From: Leptasterias polaris
Taxonomy: Eukaryota; Echinodermata; Asteroidea; Forcipulatida; Asteriidae
Assembly: GCA_037783415.1 (NCBI GenBank)
Contig: JAZGTN010000029.1
Span: 3,615,501 to 3,679,500 of the forward strand
Length of the DNA stretch: 64,000 nt
Reading direction: 5' to 3'
Position 1 is the stretch's first letter; each line of letters begins with the position of its first letter. Under the pieces are notes generated by a model that ran no database searches, was not told the origin of the DNA, and saw only the letters and a list, made by a program, of their open reading frames with translations. The position numbers and the translations under genes are program-made. Positions 10,836 to 22,994 of this stretch are shown here, piece by piece.

Positions 10836-12712
10836 GCAGCTGTCATTCGGAAAATCACGCTGTGCTATATCGCTCAGTAGCAAAGAGCGACTGGCGTCAA
10901 CAGTGTCGATTTCAACTTCGACTTTTCTAAGGTATTTCCGGTCAAAAGATTTAAAAAACGAAAGCTTGATTTAGGCAAAACAAGTAGAGAAAAATGTACA
11001 GGTAAAATTCTATAGCCTGATACCTTGCTTTATGCACTCGTTGCAGGTGCCTCGTAATTAATTTGAAGTTGTGCCGCAGAACTCGCTGAGTTTTGGCGTC
11101 TTTGCTTTGCAAAATTTACAGCTGGCTCTGTGTTTTCGTTTCCCCTTCTCTTCAAAATCCTCGTGGTCTACAACCAAACCGGATGATGCGGGAATTCGAA
11201 GACATTTTGCAGTTATTATCAGACTGGTTTTAATCAGCAGTGCTTAAATTATCACAAGAGACATGAAGGCATCATGAAATCATGATCAAAGATAGAACGT
11301 ACACTGCGCGCATGCAATTAATAATAGACTGGTTTCCAAAGCATTCGTATCTAAATGCATTGGACTGGTTTCTATGCCGCATCATCACTTTTGGCAACGC
11401 CTTTTTCTTGGTATCGATGAGCAGGCGCCAGTCTATTTCAAATCTGTAATCTTTGGGGTCCGGTTGCGCATGTGAGATGCGTATTTTGTGCTCGTAAAGT
11501 ATGCGCAATTTCGTTCTGCGAAACCTCAGGTTCGCTTCAGTTACTTTGTCACGATCAGTCTGGTCACGATACATTTTTTTTCTTAGTAAATGGTGGGAAA
11601 TTTGTGTAAAACTGGCGGCCTCGAACCGGCCTCGGCTTATTCTTCGAGTCCGGAAGGTGCCGAGGCCAAGGCCAAGACCGAGTCATTACATAGCGAGGCC
11701 GAGGCCGAGACCAAGGCTGTCCGAAGTCGGCCTCGATGCTCCAATTGACACTTTCAAGCGTCGGAATAAAGTCGGGAAGTGGGGGGGGGGGGGGGGGGGG
11801 GGTTGTCACGCACTCGGGCTAGGACAGGTTCGCTCTACTTGCGCAGCCAGGCAAGTTTTTAACTCGCGCGAGTTTCTACGTTGTCTTCAACACAAATGTT
11901 GATGGCGCCCTTGACAAAAATTGCTAAAACTTTCGTTTTAAAGAGAAGGGAAATTACCGTTTTTATCTTTTGATGCACTCATTTTCCAATAGATAGAGTC
12001 CTTGCGTGAGTGGGGAAAAACACAAGTCTCTAACCTCATGTTAAATGGGGGTAATTGGCCGTTGTATTTGATACCCTTCCAGTGCAAAATTTTTCGACAT
12101 CCAAAACATCTGATCATTCTGAGAAGAATAGGTCTTTACATTTTTGTACGGGGATGTTTTGGTTCATTCCTGACTTTCGATAATATCCAATCAAAACGGG
12201 ATTGAATTCAGCCTTTTGACTGACGAAACAATTCTTCTGGAATGATTAGTTGGTAAAATCCAATAACATCATGTTTCAAATTTTACTCTGAAAAAGTCGT
12301 TTTGTCGGGCGCCGAGTAAATCAGTCTGGTACCAACTCAATCGTAGCAATTTATTGTATCGTTGTTTTCGAACCCAAACGTTTGTATTTGGTGCTCGATC
12401 CCGTTGTACAGTAACGCTGAAAAGCACCTTATGAACGTAATTATGAGAACGTGTGTACGACTTCTCAATGAGTAAGTTGTCAAGATCGCTGAGAAAGTTC
12501 TAAAAGTCCACTCTCGAAAATCATTTGATTTTCACCAAAAACGTGTGATGTTTTTTTTCAACAAATCCCAGCAGTCCGGCTATCTACAAGTACATTGGCA
12601 TTCGATCGGTAAGTTTTATAATCTAGATCTTCCCGGATTAAAAATCTCATAGGGCACAAAATAAGTTTGCAACGGTGCTAGGGCCAAGGATACGGAGTGG
12701 ATTGGCCTCCTA
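10836..12712. other. Non-coding stretch of unit 1
   Basis: No supported gene apart from the GC-rich repeat. A 100-residue minus-strand frame at 11272-11574 has no recognisable domain and changes its end in unit 2. Bases 12300-12645 have a diverged relative at 40990-41270, starting at the motif GAGTAAATCAGTCTGGT, which is also a MITE end. Unit 2 counterpart is 27048-28909. Confidence 0.5.
11615..11735. repeat. Second GAGGCC-type GC-rich repeat (unit 1)
   Basis: Short GAGGCC/AAGGCC and GGCCTCG motifs (also GAGACCAAGG) resemble the minisatellite in the BEL block 5 kb away. Followed by a 22-base G run at 11781-11802. Unit 2 counterpart is 27813-27933, where the G run is interrupted (27979-27998). 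Confidence 0.6.
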
Positions 12713-13309
12713 TAGACTGTGCAAGTCTCGCGCGTATCGGAACGAGAAAACACGTCAAATGAAGAACATTATTTTGTTATGAAATAAAATCTTTGTTTTA
12801 AATTATATCTATAAAAAATTCTGAACGACAAAAAATTCCCATTACAATATTTATAAATGTGTTTTAGCTTTTGTAAAATACACTAATAATTAGTTAACTA
12901 TTATTAAAGCAAATTAAAACTAGGTGCCAAGGATGCTTATTTTGATCTTAACTTTTTAGGAACCCCTTTTGAAAATCAATGCCCGAATAATGCAACCACT
13001 AAAAGCTGGTTTAAACGCGGACGCGCGTTTGCCGCACCGAAGGGGCGTAACATTAATGCGTGACGCAGTTTATTCAGAGAGGACGCTGACGCCTCAACAA
13101 CCATAGACTCAGAGGTCAAGTTTATTTCTCGGTTTTACTTCGTTATACTGTTGAATTTATTTTACTTTCATATTTGTTATCATATAGTATTACATTCACA
13201 ACAACATATATAATTTTCATGTTTATCAAGTACGTTAAACTAAAAAAATCGACGAAACAAAATATCGTCCACGCAAAACTCCATGGTAAAACTCCACTTG
13301 CACAGTCTA
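12713..13309. mobile_element. ~600-bp TIR element, TAGACTGTGCAAGTCTCGCG ends (unit 1)
   Basis: 597 bp starting TAGACTGTGCAAGTCTCGCG and ending ACTTGCACAGTCTA. A related copy lies in reverse orientation at 48556-49252 and shares internal blocks such as the CCTCAACAACCATAGACT region. No coding capacity; a non-autonomous DNA transposon. A TA target would fit the flanks, but that is not certain. Confidence 0.7.
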
Positions 13310-15484
13310 TTCATGGGACTAGGCATAGATATATAGAGCATGAAGGTCGAGACGTCCCTGCACTTAACGTTTTCCCATAGACTTTGTACACAAATTTCCT
13401 TGTGGAGCAGCCCAGTCTTTAGAATTCCACATGGTGACCCTTTTTTCCCTGTTTGGTTTTGTCCTTGAGAGCATGCATCCACAAGTAAAGCAGGCATGGA
13501 GTTCGAATTTCAATATACCTCCACAGTATGTGTATTAAAATGTGGCTATGTATTAACCATTTCAAAACCATGGAGCTAGCAAAGAAGCTAGAACTTTGAA
13601 GGCAATGATTGAACAACACTACAAGTTCCAACAGCAGACTTATTCGAGCAAAATCAATGAACATTTGACCTTACCAAATGAAATCCAGAAAACCCTCCAA
13701 TACTTCATGAATGATCGCGATTGTCGTAGTCGAGTTGCTGATAACTGATAACTGATAGAGCAAAATGTACTTTGCAGTTGATACGCGAAATCACTGACGA
13801 CAGCCACATATTGGCTTTGCACACAAACAAACACACTCACTGCACCCTCATTCTATTGTGGTCGGTCGTGTATGTATGTCCCGTATGTGTGTACACGAAC
13901 AGTACAATCATTCGCCGCCCAAGGTCAATGCATGTTACATTAATGTTCGCGCGCAGCATATGCTGGCACCACTGATCTCTATGATTGAATAGAGATCACC
14001 ATGATGGTGAAATACCTTCAGACAGACAACAGGGGGCGCTAAACTGAAAATTTGATTTTCTGAAACCACAGGCGGAAGTAAAGGCGCGTCAAATAGTTTG
14101 TATTTTTGTGCACGTTTAGGCATAGCCTTGAGGCAGTGCTCCCACATGTACTTTTTCTTAATCAGAAGATATTGAGCCGATGATTGGTTTTGAAATAAAC
14201 GATGAATTTTAGAAGGAAATCCTAAAATAAAGTAATTCACGGAAAATTAAATTGCAAAGCAAACAAATTACATTTCTTATTTCCAAACATGATTTTAAAG
14301 TGTACTGAAGGTAAAATTATAAATGCGCGGTACTGTAACTTGAGACTTGCCCATGTAATGAATATGCAAGCTTTACCCGCGACGTTGCATGTGGCTTCAC
14401 AAGTTGCATGTTCATTGGGTGACCGTCATCAGTTACCGCGCGACGTCACTATGACTTGGCAAATCAGCCGGGTGCCCTGACTTCTCACGATCAACAGGCA
14501 TCGAATCATAAATAAGATGGTGGCCCCCAGGCACGACGAATTTGAATGTAATTTGTGTACACCATTTTTGTTGTTGCCATTTTCAAAACATCACATCTGG
14601 ATGAAGTCATCATTCGTGAGCCCTGGCATGTAGGCCCCCCTATCATAATAATTCACCAAACGTAAGGTAAATGAAATAGGTTGTAGTAGTTTATGGGAAG
14701 TTTAAAGAAGAGGGAACAATTTGCAAGCAAAGTGGTACGACTTGCTCGTACTTTGAAAACTTGGCGTTTTAGACATGTATAGATGGTGGGCTGTAAAAAT
14801 GGCCACTATGATTAGACCGATGTTAAGAGACCCATAACAGCCCAACAATGTGGGCTATAGGTGAAAACGCAACGAACGTGAAGGCACACACATCGTTTTT
14901 GGCCATAGTCGGGTGCGCCAAAATTAAAGGTATCCAGACGATGATTTCCACTCGGCGCATGATCTCTACTACATAAATTGATGCACTATGCATTTAATTA
15001 CATTCGTTCGTTGTTCAACAATTCAACTGCAGCTTTTGAGTAAAAAATTCGATTAAGAAAAATCAAAGTTAAAATCAAATAATAGAGACAACTTGATGAT
15101 TCCATTCAAACCATGAATGCACAAGAACCACCCCCCCCCCCAAAAAGGGTTACATTTTAAAAAAAGAAAAAAAGATCAAGCATCATGGTTTCAAATTATG
15201 CATTTAATCATTAGAAAATACAATTAACCGTTTCTAACCAGAATTGTAAATACAAATAATATGTATACCTTTTAACTATTATGTTGTTGTTTAATTTAAA
15301 AATCAGAATATGCAAGTCTTTGTTATACCTTGACATTACATTAAGCCGAGTCTACTAGTTGTTTACACATGGGCTCAATTTCATAGAAGTGTTTAAGCAC
15401 AACAAGAAGCTAAGCACATGAAAATTATGTTTACCAGAATAAATAACATTCAACGGGTACGATTTGTGGCTGGTATCCTGCTCA
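13310..15484. other. Non-coding stretch of unit 1 that contains the empty site of the 45.6-kb foldback element
   Basis: No gene supported. Bases 13500-14060 are related to 45400-47460. At 13737-13757 the sequence GTTGCTGATAACTGATAACT is uninterrupted, where the related locus carries a 914-bp foldback insertion. Bases 14870-15110 are related to 49630-49860. Unit 2 counterpart is 29507-31689, with a 17-bp insertion near 31080. Confidence 0.6.
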
Positions 15485-16311
15485 TTAAAGGTAAACGTTG
15501 CCTTGAGATTGGGCGCTTTGGGCTATAAAAAACGTTTGAAATGAAATGGACATGGTTGGATAGATGTTTAAAAGTAGAATAATTATAATGATCCACACAA
15601 CTATGCCTTAGAAATGTTTGGCTTTTGTTAAGGTTCTTGACACAAAACGCTCCGCCATTTTGTGGAGTCAAATTTTGGACTCCACTAAATGGCCGACGTG
15701 TTCCGCTAGTCTTATTTCAAGTCGTAGTACGTACTCGCAATCACATGCTAAACTATTTGCCAATCAGAGTGCTGCTGTGATGTGCCGTGTTTTAGTCCTC
15801 TCCTCCTGTCCACAATAAACATTGGGTATAAATAACACCGGTCCTTTCTCTAGGTAAGTCCTATATGACAGTTTTCTTATCCTGATTGACGAGGTTTCTT
15901 CTTTTCGGACGCGTCTTCATCTGTTTTTTGTAGCGATCAATTTTGACATGTGAACGGTGTGCGTGTTTACATACATGTACATGTACATACCGGTACATTT
16001 CGCGAGAGGTAGAGAATGGTATATTACCCGTTGTTCATCTAATAGGTTTACCAGGCCACTGGCTACGGCACCAGCCTTACTACTGTTCATCGCGCATTTT
16101 GCCCAGGTATTTACGGCTGGAAGTACGTGTATACGTTTCGCGGGACAGATGTCGGGGGGTCAGAGGGAAATATTGGTTTTGTTAATCACCATTCACTAAT
16201 TATAACACATTAAAGGTGTTTTATAGCATGAACAACTCTTAATAAGGATAAGGAACAACTCCAAACAGTAAAATTTCATGATATTTGAAGGCAACGTGAC
16301 TGTCCCTTTAA
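15485..16311. mobile_element. MITE of the TTAAAGG/ACGTTGCCTT family, with foreign interior (unit 1)
   Basis: 827 bp between TTAAAGGTAAACGTTGCC and a right end whose complement reads TTAAAGGGACAGTCACG. The left part matches the MITE at 8991-9322 (ATAATGATCCACA, CCGCCATTTTGTGGAGT) up to its central hairpin near 15660-15690. The right half is unrelated sequence, so the element has probably captured or been invaded by other DNA. Unit 2: 31690-32516. Confidence 0.6.
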
Positions 16312-16478
16312 TGCTTCACAAGCAATATTTTTACTGAGTTTAATAAAACCGCTCTATGAAATGCAAACACCCGATCATCATTTAAAAGTAGATAACCTGA
16401 TATTTATGTGACACTCTTAAATTGGGTCGGTATACTATTCTGAGGTTCGGTAAAATCCAATCTCCTTTATTCGTATAT

Positions 16479-16942
16479 CTGTAAAATGAAGACAGTGAAG
16501 GAGTTCATGTTACTGCTGTCTTCAAGGAATGGAATTATCTTGGTAAACAATGTTTAATTAAAATATTATAGCAAGTTAGCATTATAATAAACGACAAATG
16601 AACGAGAATAACTAAACTTAAACTATATCAAACACTTCGTGGGATAAAGTAACTTAAGTACATATGCAGTTCCCGCCAAAGCTTTTGGTGGGTCGCCATC
16701 TTGGATTACCAATAAAACGGCAACAGTGTATCTACAAAACGCTAACCAAAGTATAAGCATCAAAAGGCATATTCTAAAGACATCACATTCTGAACTTCAT
16801 GTCTAATAAATAATAAGTTTAGGTAATAAACTTTAACGACTTTTTAGAATGATAACTATCATACAAAAGGGGAATAATTTACCTGTAAAATGAAGACAGT
16901 GAAGGAGTTCATGTTACTGCTGTCTTCAAGGAATGGAATTAT
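16479..16942. repeat. 60-bp exact direct repeats 344 bp apart (unit 1)
   Basis: CTGTAAAATGAAGACAGTGA and the following 40 bases are identical at 16479-16538 and 16883-16942. Within each copy GAAGACAG and CTGTCTTC form an 8-bp stem around a 20-base loop. The intervening DNA is unique and A/T-rich. Unit 2 has the pair at 32684-32743 and 33088-33147. Confidence 0.9.
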
Positions 16943-17184
16943 GGGAGCGCCCGGAAACCTGACGTGGAGGGCGCTCGACATGATTTGAATATCAAAAGAA
17001 ATGGTTAAAGGGATTGACTAAGAGGTTTATAAAAGCCAAAATTTAACGGGGAATGTTTTATACCTGTCACATTTATATGAACACGAATTAATAACTGTTT
17101 AAATAAAAATATAAACTAATACACTATAACAGTTAAAACAAATTGAGTTTGACGGTAGTCATCTTCAAGCATCCTCAAAGCGTC

Positions 17185-17203
17185 GGGTGGGTGGGTGGGT
17201 GGG
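17185..17203 (+). other. G-quadruplex motif, (GGGT)4GGG (unit 1)
   Basis: Five runs of three G separated by single T: the loop geometry that gives very stable parallel quadruplexes. It lies ~260 bp before the start of the next DUF829 copy's 3' flank. Same motif at 33390-33408. Confidence 0.85.
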
Positions 17204-17773
17204 AAAACCACATGCGCACGCGCGAGTGGCGAAGCAGGAGGACTTTCTGAACTTGATTCGGTTTTTTGTTGTTGAGTTAAAAAAAAAAAAAAAAATACAT
17301 AATTGGTATAAGCAACAAAAAAAGTACCGTATGTTAACCCATCATAATGGATGAGAGACTATGAAAGTTGACCTCGAGAGCTTACGAGCTTACGCAAGAA
17401 TCATATCGACTACCGTGCATCTCGCTCGAATAGCAGCTTCAGTGTGTATTGTGGCTGTTGTTTTTGAAAAGAACTTGTATTACGATGTTTTTATAAATGT
17501 CACCCATTGAATGTGGTTTTAATAAAAAAGGGGTAAATTTAGAAATTTTAAGTTGTAAACAATTTCGCTGACCCGGCCCATCGCTCGTGATTTGTTTGAA
17601 ACGTTGTTCCCCCTGGAGGGCTGCATAAATAAAGAAATAAAGAAAAGCATTCGAAATTCGTGCCTAGTTGGAAAATGTGGGCTCTCGTGAGTTTGCCACT
17701 CGCGCGTGTAGCCTCCGGTTCCAGTCGCTTCGCGGCTACACTGTTAGGCCAAGGAGGCCTTGATGACGGAAGG

Positions 17774-18733
17774 CTAGAGTTTACAAATTGAAGTAACCCT
17801 ATTCTTACTTTTTAAAGTGTTGAGATATTTTATTAAGCAGTCTTGGTACTCTTGTGGAAAATTGCGAAGGCACTCGGCGTGGTGGGAACCGTCGAATTTT
17901 TTAAAGTGGGCCACGTGACCAGTGCGGCTTTTCCACAAGCTGATGAATTTCTCCATGGCTTCTGTCTTACACAAGGGATCCTGGGAAGAGTAGATGCACA
18001 AGATGGACGTCTTAAAAGGGTTGTTCCAGAAAATATCAACGAGTCTGTCATAGTGTGCCACTGTGTAACTGTGAGTGAGGCGAAAGTATAGCAAGGTGGT
18101 CGTGTAGATCAGCTGCTTAAGGATCCAGGATTTAGCAAGTACATGAGGCAGGGCTGTGCACTGCTCTTTCACTGCACCGATGACTATGCTGTCGAAGACT
18201 TGACCGTAAATTCTCGGTTGCAGCTCGTTGAATTCCTGGTTGTGTTCGATAACACGAGCTAGTACCAACGAATAAACATAAGCACCGATAGACGAGGCAT
18301 GCACAACAATTGGCGATTTGTCAGTTCTTGTGATTAAATACTTGGCTATCTCAGCTACGACCGGGGAAGCAGTCGGAGGCCACAAGAAGAATTTAGGGTG
18401 AAGAGCGTAAGCTGTCAAGACATTGAAACCCTGCTGTGCGTAGAGTGTCCGGAACCGATCTAGAGCCCTCTCGGTGGCTGTAGCCCATGGCATGAGTAAT
18501 ACTAACGGAGAATTGGCATCCTCTAAAAGAACAACACGATTGTAAAACAAAATTCAAAAGAAAGTGAAGGGGAGAAGGCCATAAATAGTAATCATAGCAA
18601 ATTTGTTTATCACAGGTTTGCCCACAGGTTAGCAGTAAATCAAGGCAACACGAACTTTCAATAATATCAATATTATTCTTACGGGCTTTGGTTTGGCCTC
18701 ACGAGACCATGTAACATGTGACAACACGTTCAT
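17774..18733 (-). CDS. TMEM53-like (DUF829) alpha/beta-hydrolase family protein, intact
   Basis: Predicted spliced protein of 265 residues: upstream exon 18683-18733 (MNVLSHVTWSREAKPKP) ending in a GTAAG donor, intron 18521-18682, main exon 17774-18520 after a TTTTAGAG acceptor; both junctions are phase 0. The pattern matches the TMEM53/DUF829 family (human TMEM53 is of similar size): a buried strand LVLLMPW near residues 23-29, a nucleophile-like HASSIG at 91-96, FDSI at 126-129, an acid-position SSQDP at 195-199 and a histidine-position DGSHH at 227-231. Ser94, Asp198 and His230/231 are inferred triad candidates; catalysis is not shown for this family. TMEM53 is a nuclear-envelope protein in vertebrates; location here is unknown. 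The start could lie further upstream if another exon exists. Sits at the head of unit 2. Confidence 0.85.
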
Positions 18734-19931
18734 AAAGAAATCCACAAAACCTGGAGTTCCTGCAGCCGCGATTAGTACACAGCCCGATGGTAGAAAACAT
18801 AAAATCAGACATTTTATACCGATTGCACTGTCAGATTTGTTTTCAATTGTTTATTTGAAGAAAGAGAGCACATTCTATTTTAAAACCATTCAGTTGTTAT
18901 TTCTGCAACTCTTGAACATGTGTGGAACTTATTACACAAAAATGTAACATTTCCCACAATGACCAGTGTAGCATCTTGCCCACCAGAAAGGCACTGGAAT
19001 GTATTAAAAGGTCACTCTTTTGTAAAGAAATGTTACATGGTGTACACATTAAAACAGATTTGTTTTAGTACCTTTATACTTGTGGAGCCGCAACACAGGT
19101 GAAATAGTCACTATCGTTGGCTCCCTTTTCTTCATTTCTGCTGAACAAGTTGACATACGGACACAGGAATCTAACTGAAAAAAGAAATGTTGTACACCGT
19201 TATGTTGGCCATTAGACTATGTATACAGTATGGACATAAATGTTGTACAATGCATGTAGGACCGTTTGTGTATACCAAAGACCGTGATGGGCAACTGGAG
19301 CTCCATCTATTGTATAGGAAGTGAAGCCACTCGGTAAGCAAATGTTGTGTGTTATTATAGCATTATAGCAATCCACTGGTCACTCAGTGCCCCATGATTC
19401 ATTCGTGTGAGTCAATTCAATCGTTTTTTTCTTTTTGGTCAACTTATTATTTCATTTCCACTCAATCATCCAATCAACAGGCTAGAGATAAATACAGAAT
19501 AGAGGGATCGACATGGTGGTAGTCACCAAAAAAGTAGGGCTTGTGGAGTAGAGACCCCCGTGACGTGTGTAATTTAGAAAATACGAAATGGATAAAGAAT
19601 GTTTAACTTATAAATTAGACACTACAAAATGAGTAGTCTAGAAAGATAGCCGTGGTAGCACAGTCACCGGTTTACACAGCTCCATGCCGTAGTGGAGAGA
19701 CTTGACATACCAGAGATGCTACTACCAGGGCAAAGGTCAATCATGGCGGAAATTCCAGCGGTCTGCTACCCAAATGCTAGTTAAACCATGGAGGAAGAAT
19801 AAACCACCTTGGTACCAGATATAATTCTCTATAACGAGTCCGGCTAGCTAGTTGAATGTTGAAAAGCATCCCTACGAAACATGAAAACAGCTGACGGACT
19901 CAGGCTTAGGTCCTGCAGTGCGGTGCTGGCT

Positions 19932-20039
19932 TAGACCCAGTAACTGGGGCGCTGTACTCCTTTTTTGAAATTTTGACATCATCGGTCGGCGATGTCAAAC
20001 TTTCAAAAAAGGAGTACAGCGCCCCAGTTACTGGGTCTA
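19932..20039. mobile_element. 108-bp palindromic foldback MITE (unit 2)
   Basis: Same palindrome as in unit 1, with the same GTGCTGGCT duplication on both sides. It was therefore inherited with the unit duplication and is not an independent insertion. Confidence 0.85.
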
Positions 20040-21390
20040 GTGCTGGCTATATTTGGAAAAAGTAAGGGCAACCCCAGTGTCTGTGGGTGTCAACAATGGA
20101 GGTAGAAATAACAGCAATATCGCTACCTGTGAAAATATAAACATAACTGCACTACTTCTTCTTCCTTTTGAGTGCAGCCTTCAAATGAACTGCCAGAAAC
20201 ACTGGGGCGGACCTCTTCTCAATAAAGACAATTAAGTGTGTACTGTCACCGTCTTGCTGCTGACTAACCAACCACTAAAGCATGACTACAGTTAAGCAGG
20301 TATGCAGTTGCGGACGTCTATACACACACAAATGGCCATTCAAAAGATGTGCTTACTGACAGGATATGGACTACCATTATCACCGCGGTACTAATAAGCT
20401 GCTATATACCAACCTGTGTATGCACCAGTTGTCTGATTATGATAGTCTCTGGAAGAAGTGAGCATGGCGCAGAGTGATTCTTGAGGCGATTCCCATAAAC
20501 ATCGCAGTATTCGGACTGATTTTTTTTCCACTGACCAGCAAAGCACTTTTCTACATAAATGAAACTAAACATAAAGGTAACTGAAAAAATATATACAGCC
20601 AGACTGGTGGTGTGATTCAACAAGTAATGAGTAATGATGTTTATTCTGGAGTTCTGTTCTCAACCAGGCTTAATCCGCGACCCATGGTTCTACAAATAAA
20701 CAAACAAATAAAATCCTTATAAGTCTACATGAAATGCAGGCACAAAATATGAGAACAATAAACTAACATCAATCATAAACAATAGGGACAGGATCAACCA
20801 TATCTTCAAATATAATGGTCATAAACGGAAAAGGCTTAGAAACGTCAATAAAGACTTCACAAGCAGGCAAATTCCTCAATGAGCTGGAACTTTAGATCCT
20901 CATAACAACCATTAAGATATATAGACATGAATCATCATAATAAAATAGGCTCAATAATCAACAGCGATAATGAACTCGGGAACTTCAATAACTACGATAA
21001 ACTCTTCCATATCATAACTGGTTAAACAGTAAACTTCTCTAGCAAGCCAGTGTGAATGTAAACAATCCCCAATTTATCCCAGTAACCCACGATAAAAATA
21101 CCAAAGATTGTACTCACTTTAAACGATGTACGCACGGAAGGAAATCTGCTGGTTAATTAGTTTAGATTAAAATATGGAATTTCGGGTAATTAATTGGATT
21201 TATCTGTGACTCATTGGTAAAACATTGAATTTTAGTGATCATTGGAATCATATACCAAAACTGTCAAGAGAGGGCGCCATTCAACATTTCCAACTTGAGA
21301 CTTTTCAACAGCCTCCCCTAAATTTTAATTGGGTACTAAATTTACTTGCAAACAAAAATGTCTCAAAGGAATTCTTAATTAGGCCGTAAC

Positions 21391-22434
21391 CTAAGTTTCA
21401 ACATCTGTCAGTTCTGGGAGGCGGATCAGCCGAGCGACTGGGCGGGTGTACACTTTATCCTTCACGCGTACGTTGGCAGTGCGGACACGTCCATCATCTC
21501 CTGGGAAGGTTTCTCCAATTCTCCCGATGGGCCACTGAGACCTATATAGTTGCTGGTCGACTATCATGACGACATCATTCGGCTTTAGCTCGATGCTCTT
21601 TGTTTGCCATTTTTGACGCTTCTGGAGTGTGGGCAAGTAGAATTGTATAAAGCGAGACCAGAAGTTTTCAGCTAACACCTGACTGTGTTTCCAGCGACAT
21701 CTGCCCAGTAGGTCCTTGGCTGGGTATACAACTTGAGGTAAATGAAGTATCATGGCGGCCCAACAGCAGTAGGTTTGGGATCATTGGGTCAAGATCAGCT
21801 ACATCGGATGTGACATATCCTAGCGGTTTTGAGTTCAGGATTAATTTCTTCCACCTCGATGAGGACTATCCACAGAACATGCCCAGGCTCCAGAGACAGT
21901 CTGATCGTTGAGAGTAACTCGAAGACCATCCTTAACGGATTTTATTTCTCTTTCCCACACTCCTCCAAAGTGTGGAGCTTTCGGTGGATTTAATGAAAAC
22001 CGCACCTGTCGTTTGGCCAGCTCTTTCTGCAGAGTGGGACTTATGGCAGAGAACGCCTCCTGGAGTACAGAGTCGATCGCCTCCCTTAAAGTTTGTGCCA
22101 CAGTCTTATGACAGCAGCTCGTAGGGTGTACCTCTTCTAGCTATAAAACGTCTGAGGGCCATGAGGAAGGCATCGCTATCAATACTGTCGAGGTGGACAG
22201 CACGAGTGGTCATGCACTTAAAGACAATTCCCCATCTCTTCTCTGTGCGACGGCCGATCTTAACCATCATGGGACCAAAACAATCCACTTTTGTGGAGAA
22301 GAAAGCTGGCTTGTGCAGGCGAAGACGTGATCTTCTGGCGGCAGATCTCCCATTCTTGGAATTTGGGGTTGAGCACGCCACTTCTGGCAGCCGGGGCACT
22401 GTCGTTGATGTTTGCCAGTGTTGTAGTCGAGTCC
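21391..22434 (-). pseudogene. BEL/Pao Pol 3' part, broken (unit 2)
   Basis: Same remnant as in unit 1, with the same frame breaks: DUF5641-like C-terminus at 21391-21753, integrase tail at 21841-22101, and integrase core at 22106 to about 22434. It is bounded on the left by the polypurine tract and LTR start (around 21310) and on the right by the minisatellite at 22444. Confidence 0.85.
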
Positions 22435-22994
22435 ACGACCTTCGAGGCCAAGGCCGAGTCCGAGTCATGGGTCTCCGAGGCCAAGGCCAAGGGGGAGTCA
22501 CAGCCTTCGAGGCCGAGGCCAAGGCCAAGGCCACAGTGTCCGAGGCCAAGGCCGAGGCCAAGGCCGAGGCCAAGGCGGAGGCCAAGGCCAGTTATATTAT
22601 AATGCACACACACATACAAGTAAAAAAAGCAAAAGTATACACAAAGGTGATACTCTGAAACGGTTTTATTATTTGACAAACTGTGAACACGCACATTACA
22701 TGTTAAAGGGCCTTGGACTGTGCGATTTGGGCTACACAAATATTTTGTTATGAAATGAATATAATGATTCACATAAATATGCCTCGAAATTGTGTGATTT
22801 TCCTTTATTTCGTGACTAACACGGTCCGCCATTTTGTAAAAAAAAAATGTTTTTACTCCACAAAGTGGCGGACTCTGTTAGTTCATGAAGTAAAAGGCAA
22901 ACCACACAGTTTCGAGGCATATTTGTTTGGATCATTATATTCTACTTTTAAAACAACTTTCCAACCATATATATTTCATAGCAAGTGCTTTGTA
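22070..22994. repeat. Duplicated block A, unit 2
   Basis: Counterpart of 5901-6789. It is longer because the GAGGCCAAGGCC minisatellite has gained copies (22444-22589). Confidence 0.9.
22444..22589. repeat. GAGGCCAAGGCC minisatellite, block A unit 2 (expanded)
   Basis: Longer than in unit 1, with two extra 12-bp units at the right end, one carrying a GCGGAG variant. Confidence 0.9.

Larger units (their letters stand above)
1..17466. repeat. Tandem segmental duplication, unit 1 (~16.2 kb plus a 1.3-kb local duplication)
   Basis: The sequence at position 1 (AAAAGAACTTGTATTACGAT) recurs at 17467 and nearly identically at 33674, and everything between follows the same order in units 1 and 2. 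Differences are scattered substitutions, small indels and changes in repeat copy number, so the duplication is recent. Unit 1 is 17466 bp here only because its first 1310 bp are duplicated locally; without that it is 16156 bp. The window opens inside the array, so further copies may lie to the left. Confidence 0.95.

Noticed and set aside
10606..10883. Frames of repeated YPSQLVPKSTRTQVNS-like peptide
   Set aside because: Translation of the 16-bp repeat array of the foldback element.
11272..11574. 100-residue minus-strand frame in unit 1 (also 27464-27772)
   Set aside because: No domain, end changed by an indel between units, lies next to a GC-rich repeat; kept as non-coding.
15827..15859. 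TATAAATA followed by a GTAAGT splice donor, suggesting a promoter with a tiny first exon
   Set aside because: The donor falls at the expected transcription start, leaving almost no exon, and no downstream gene is recognised.
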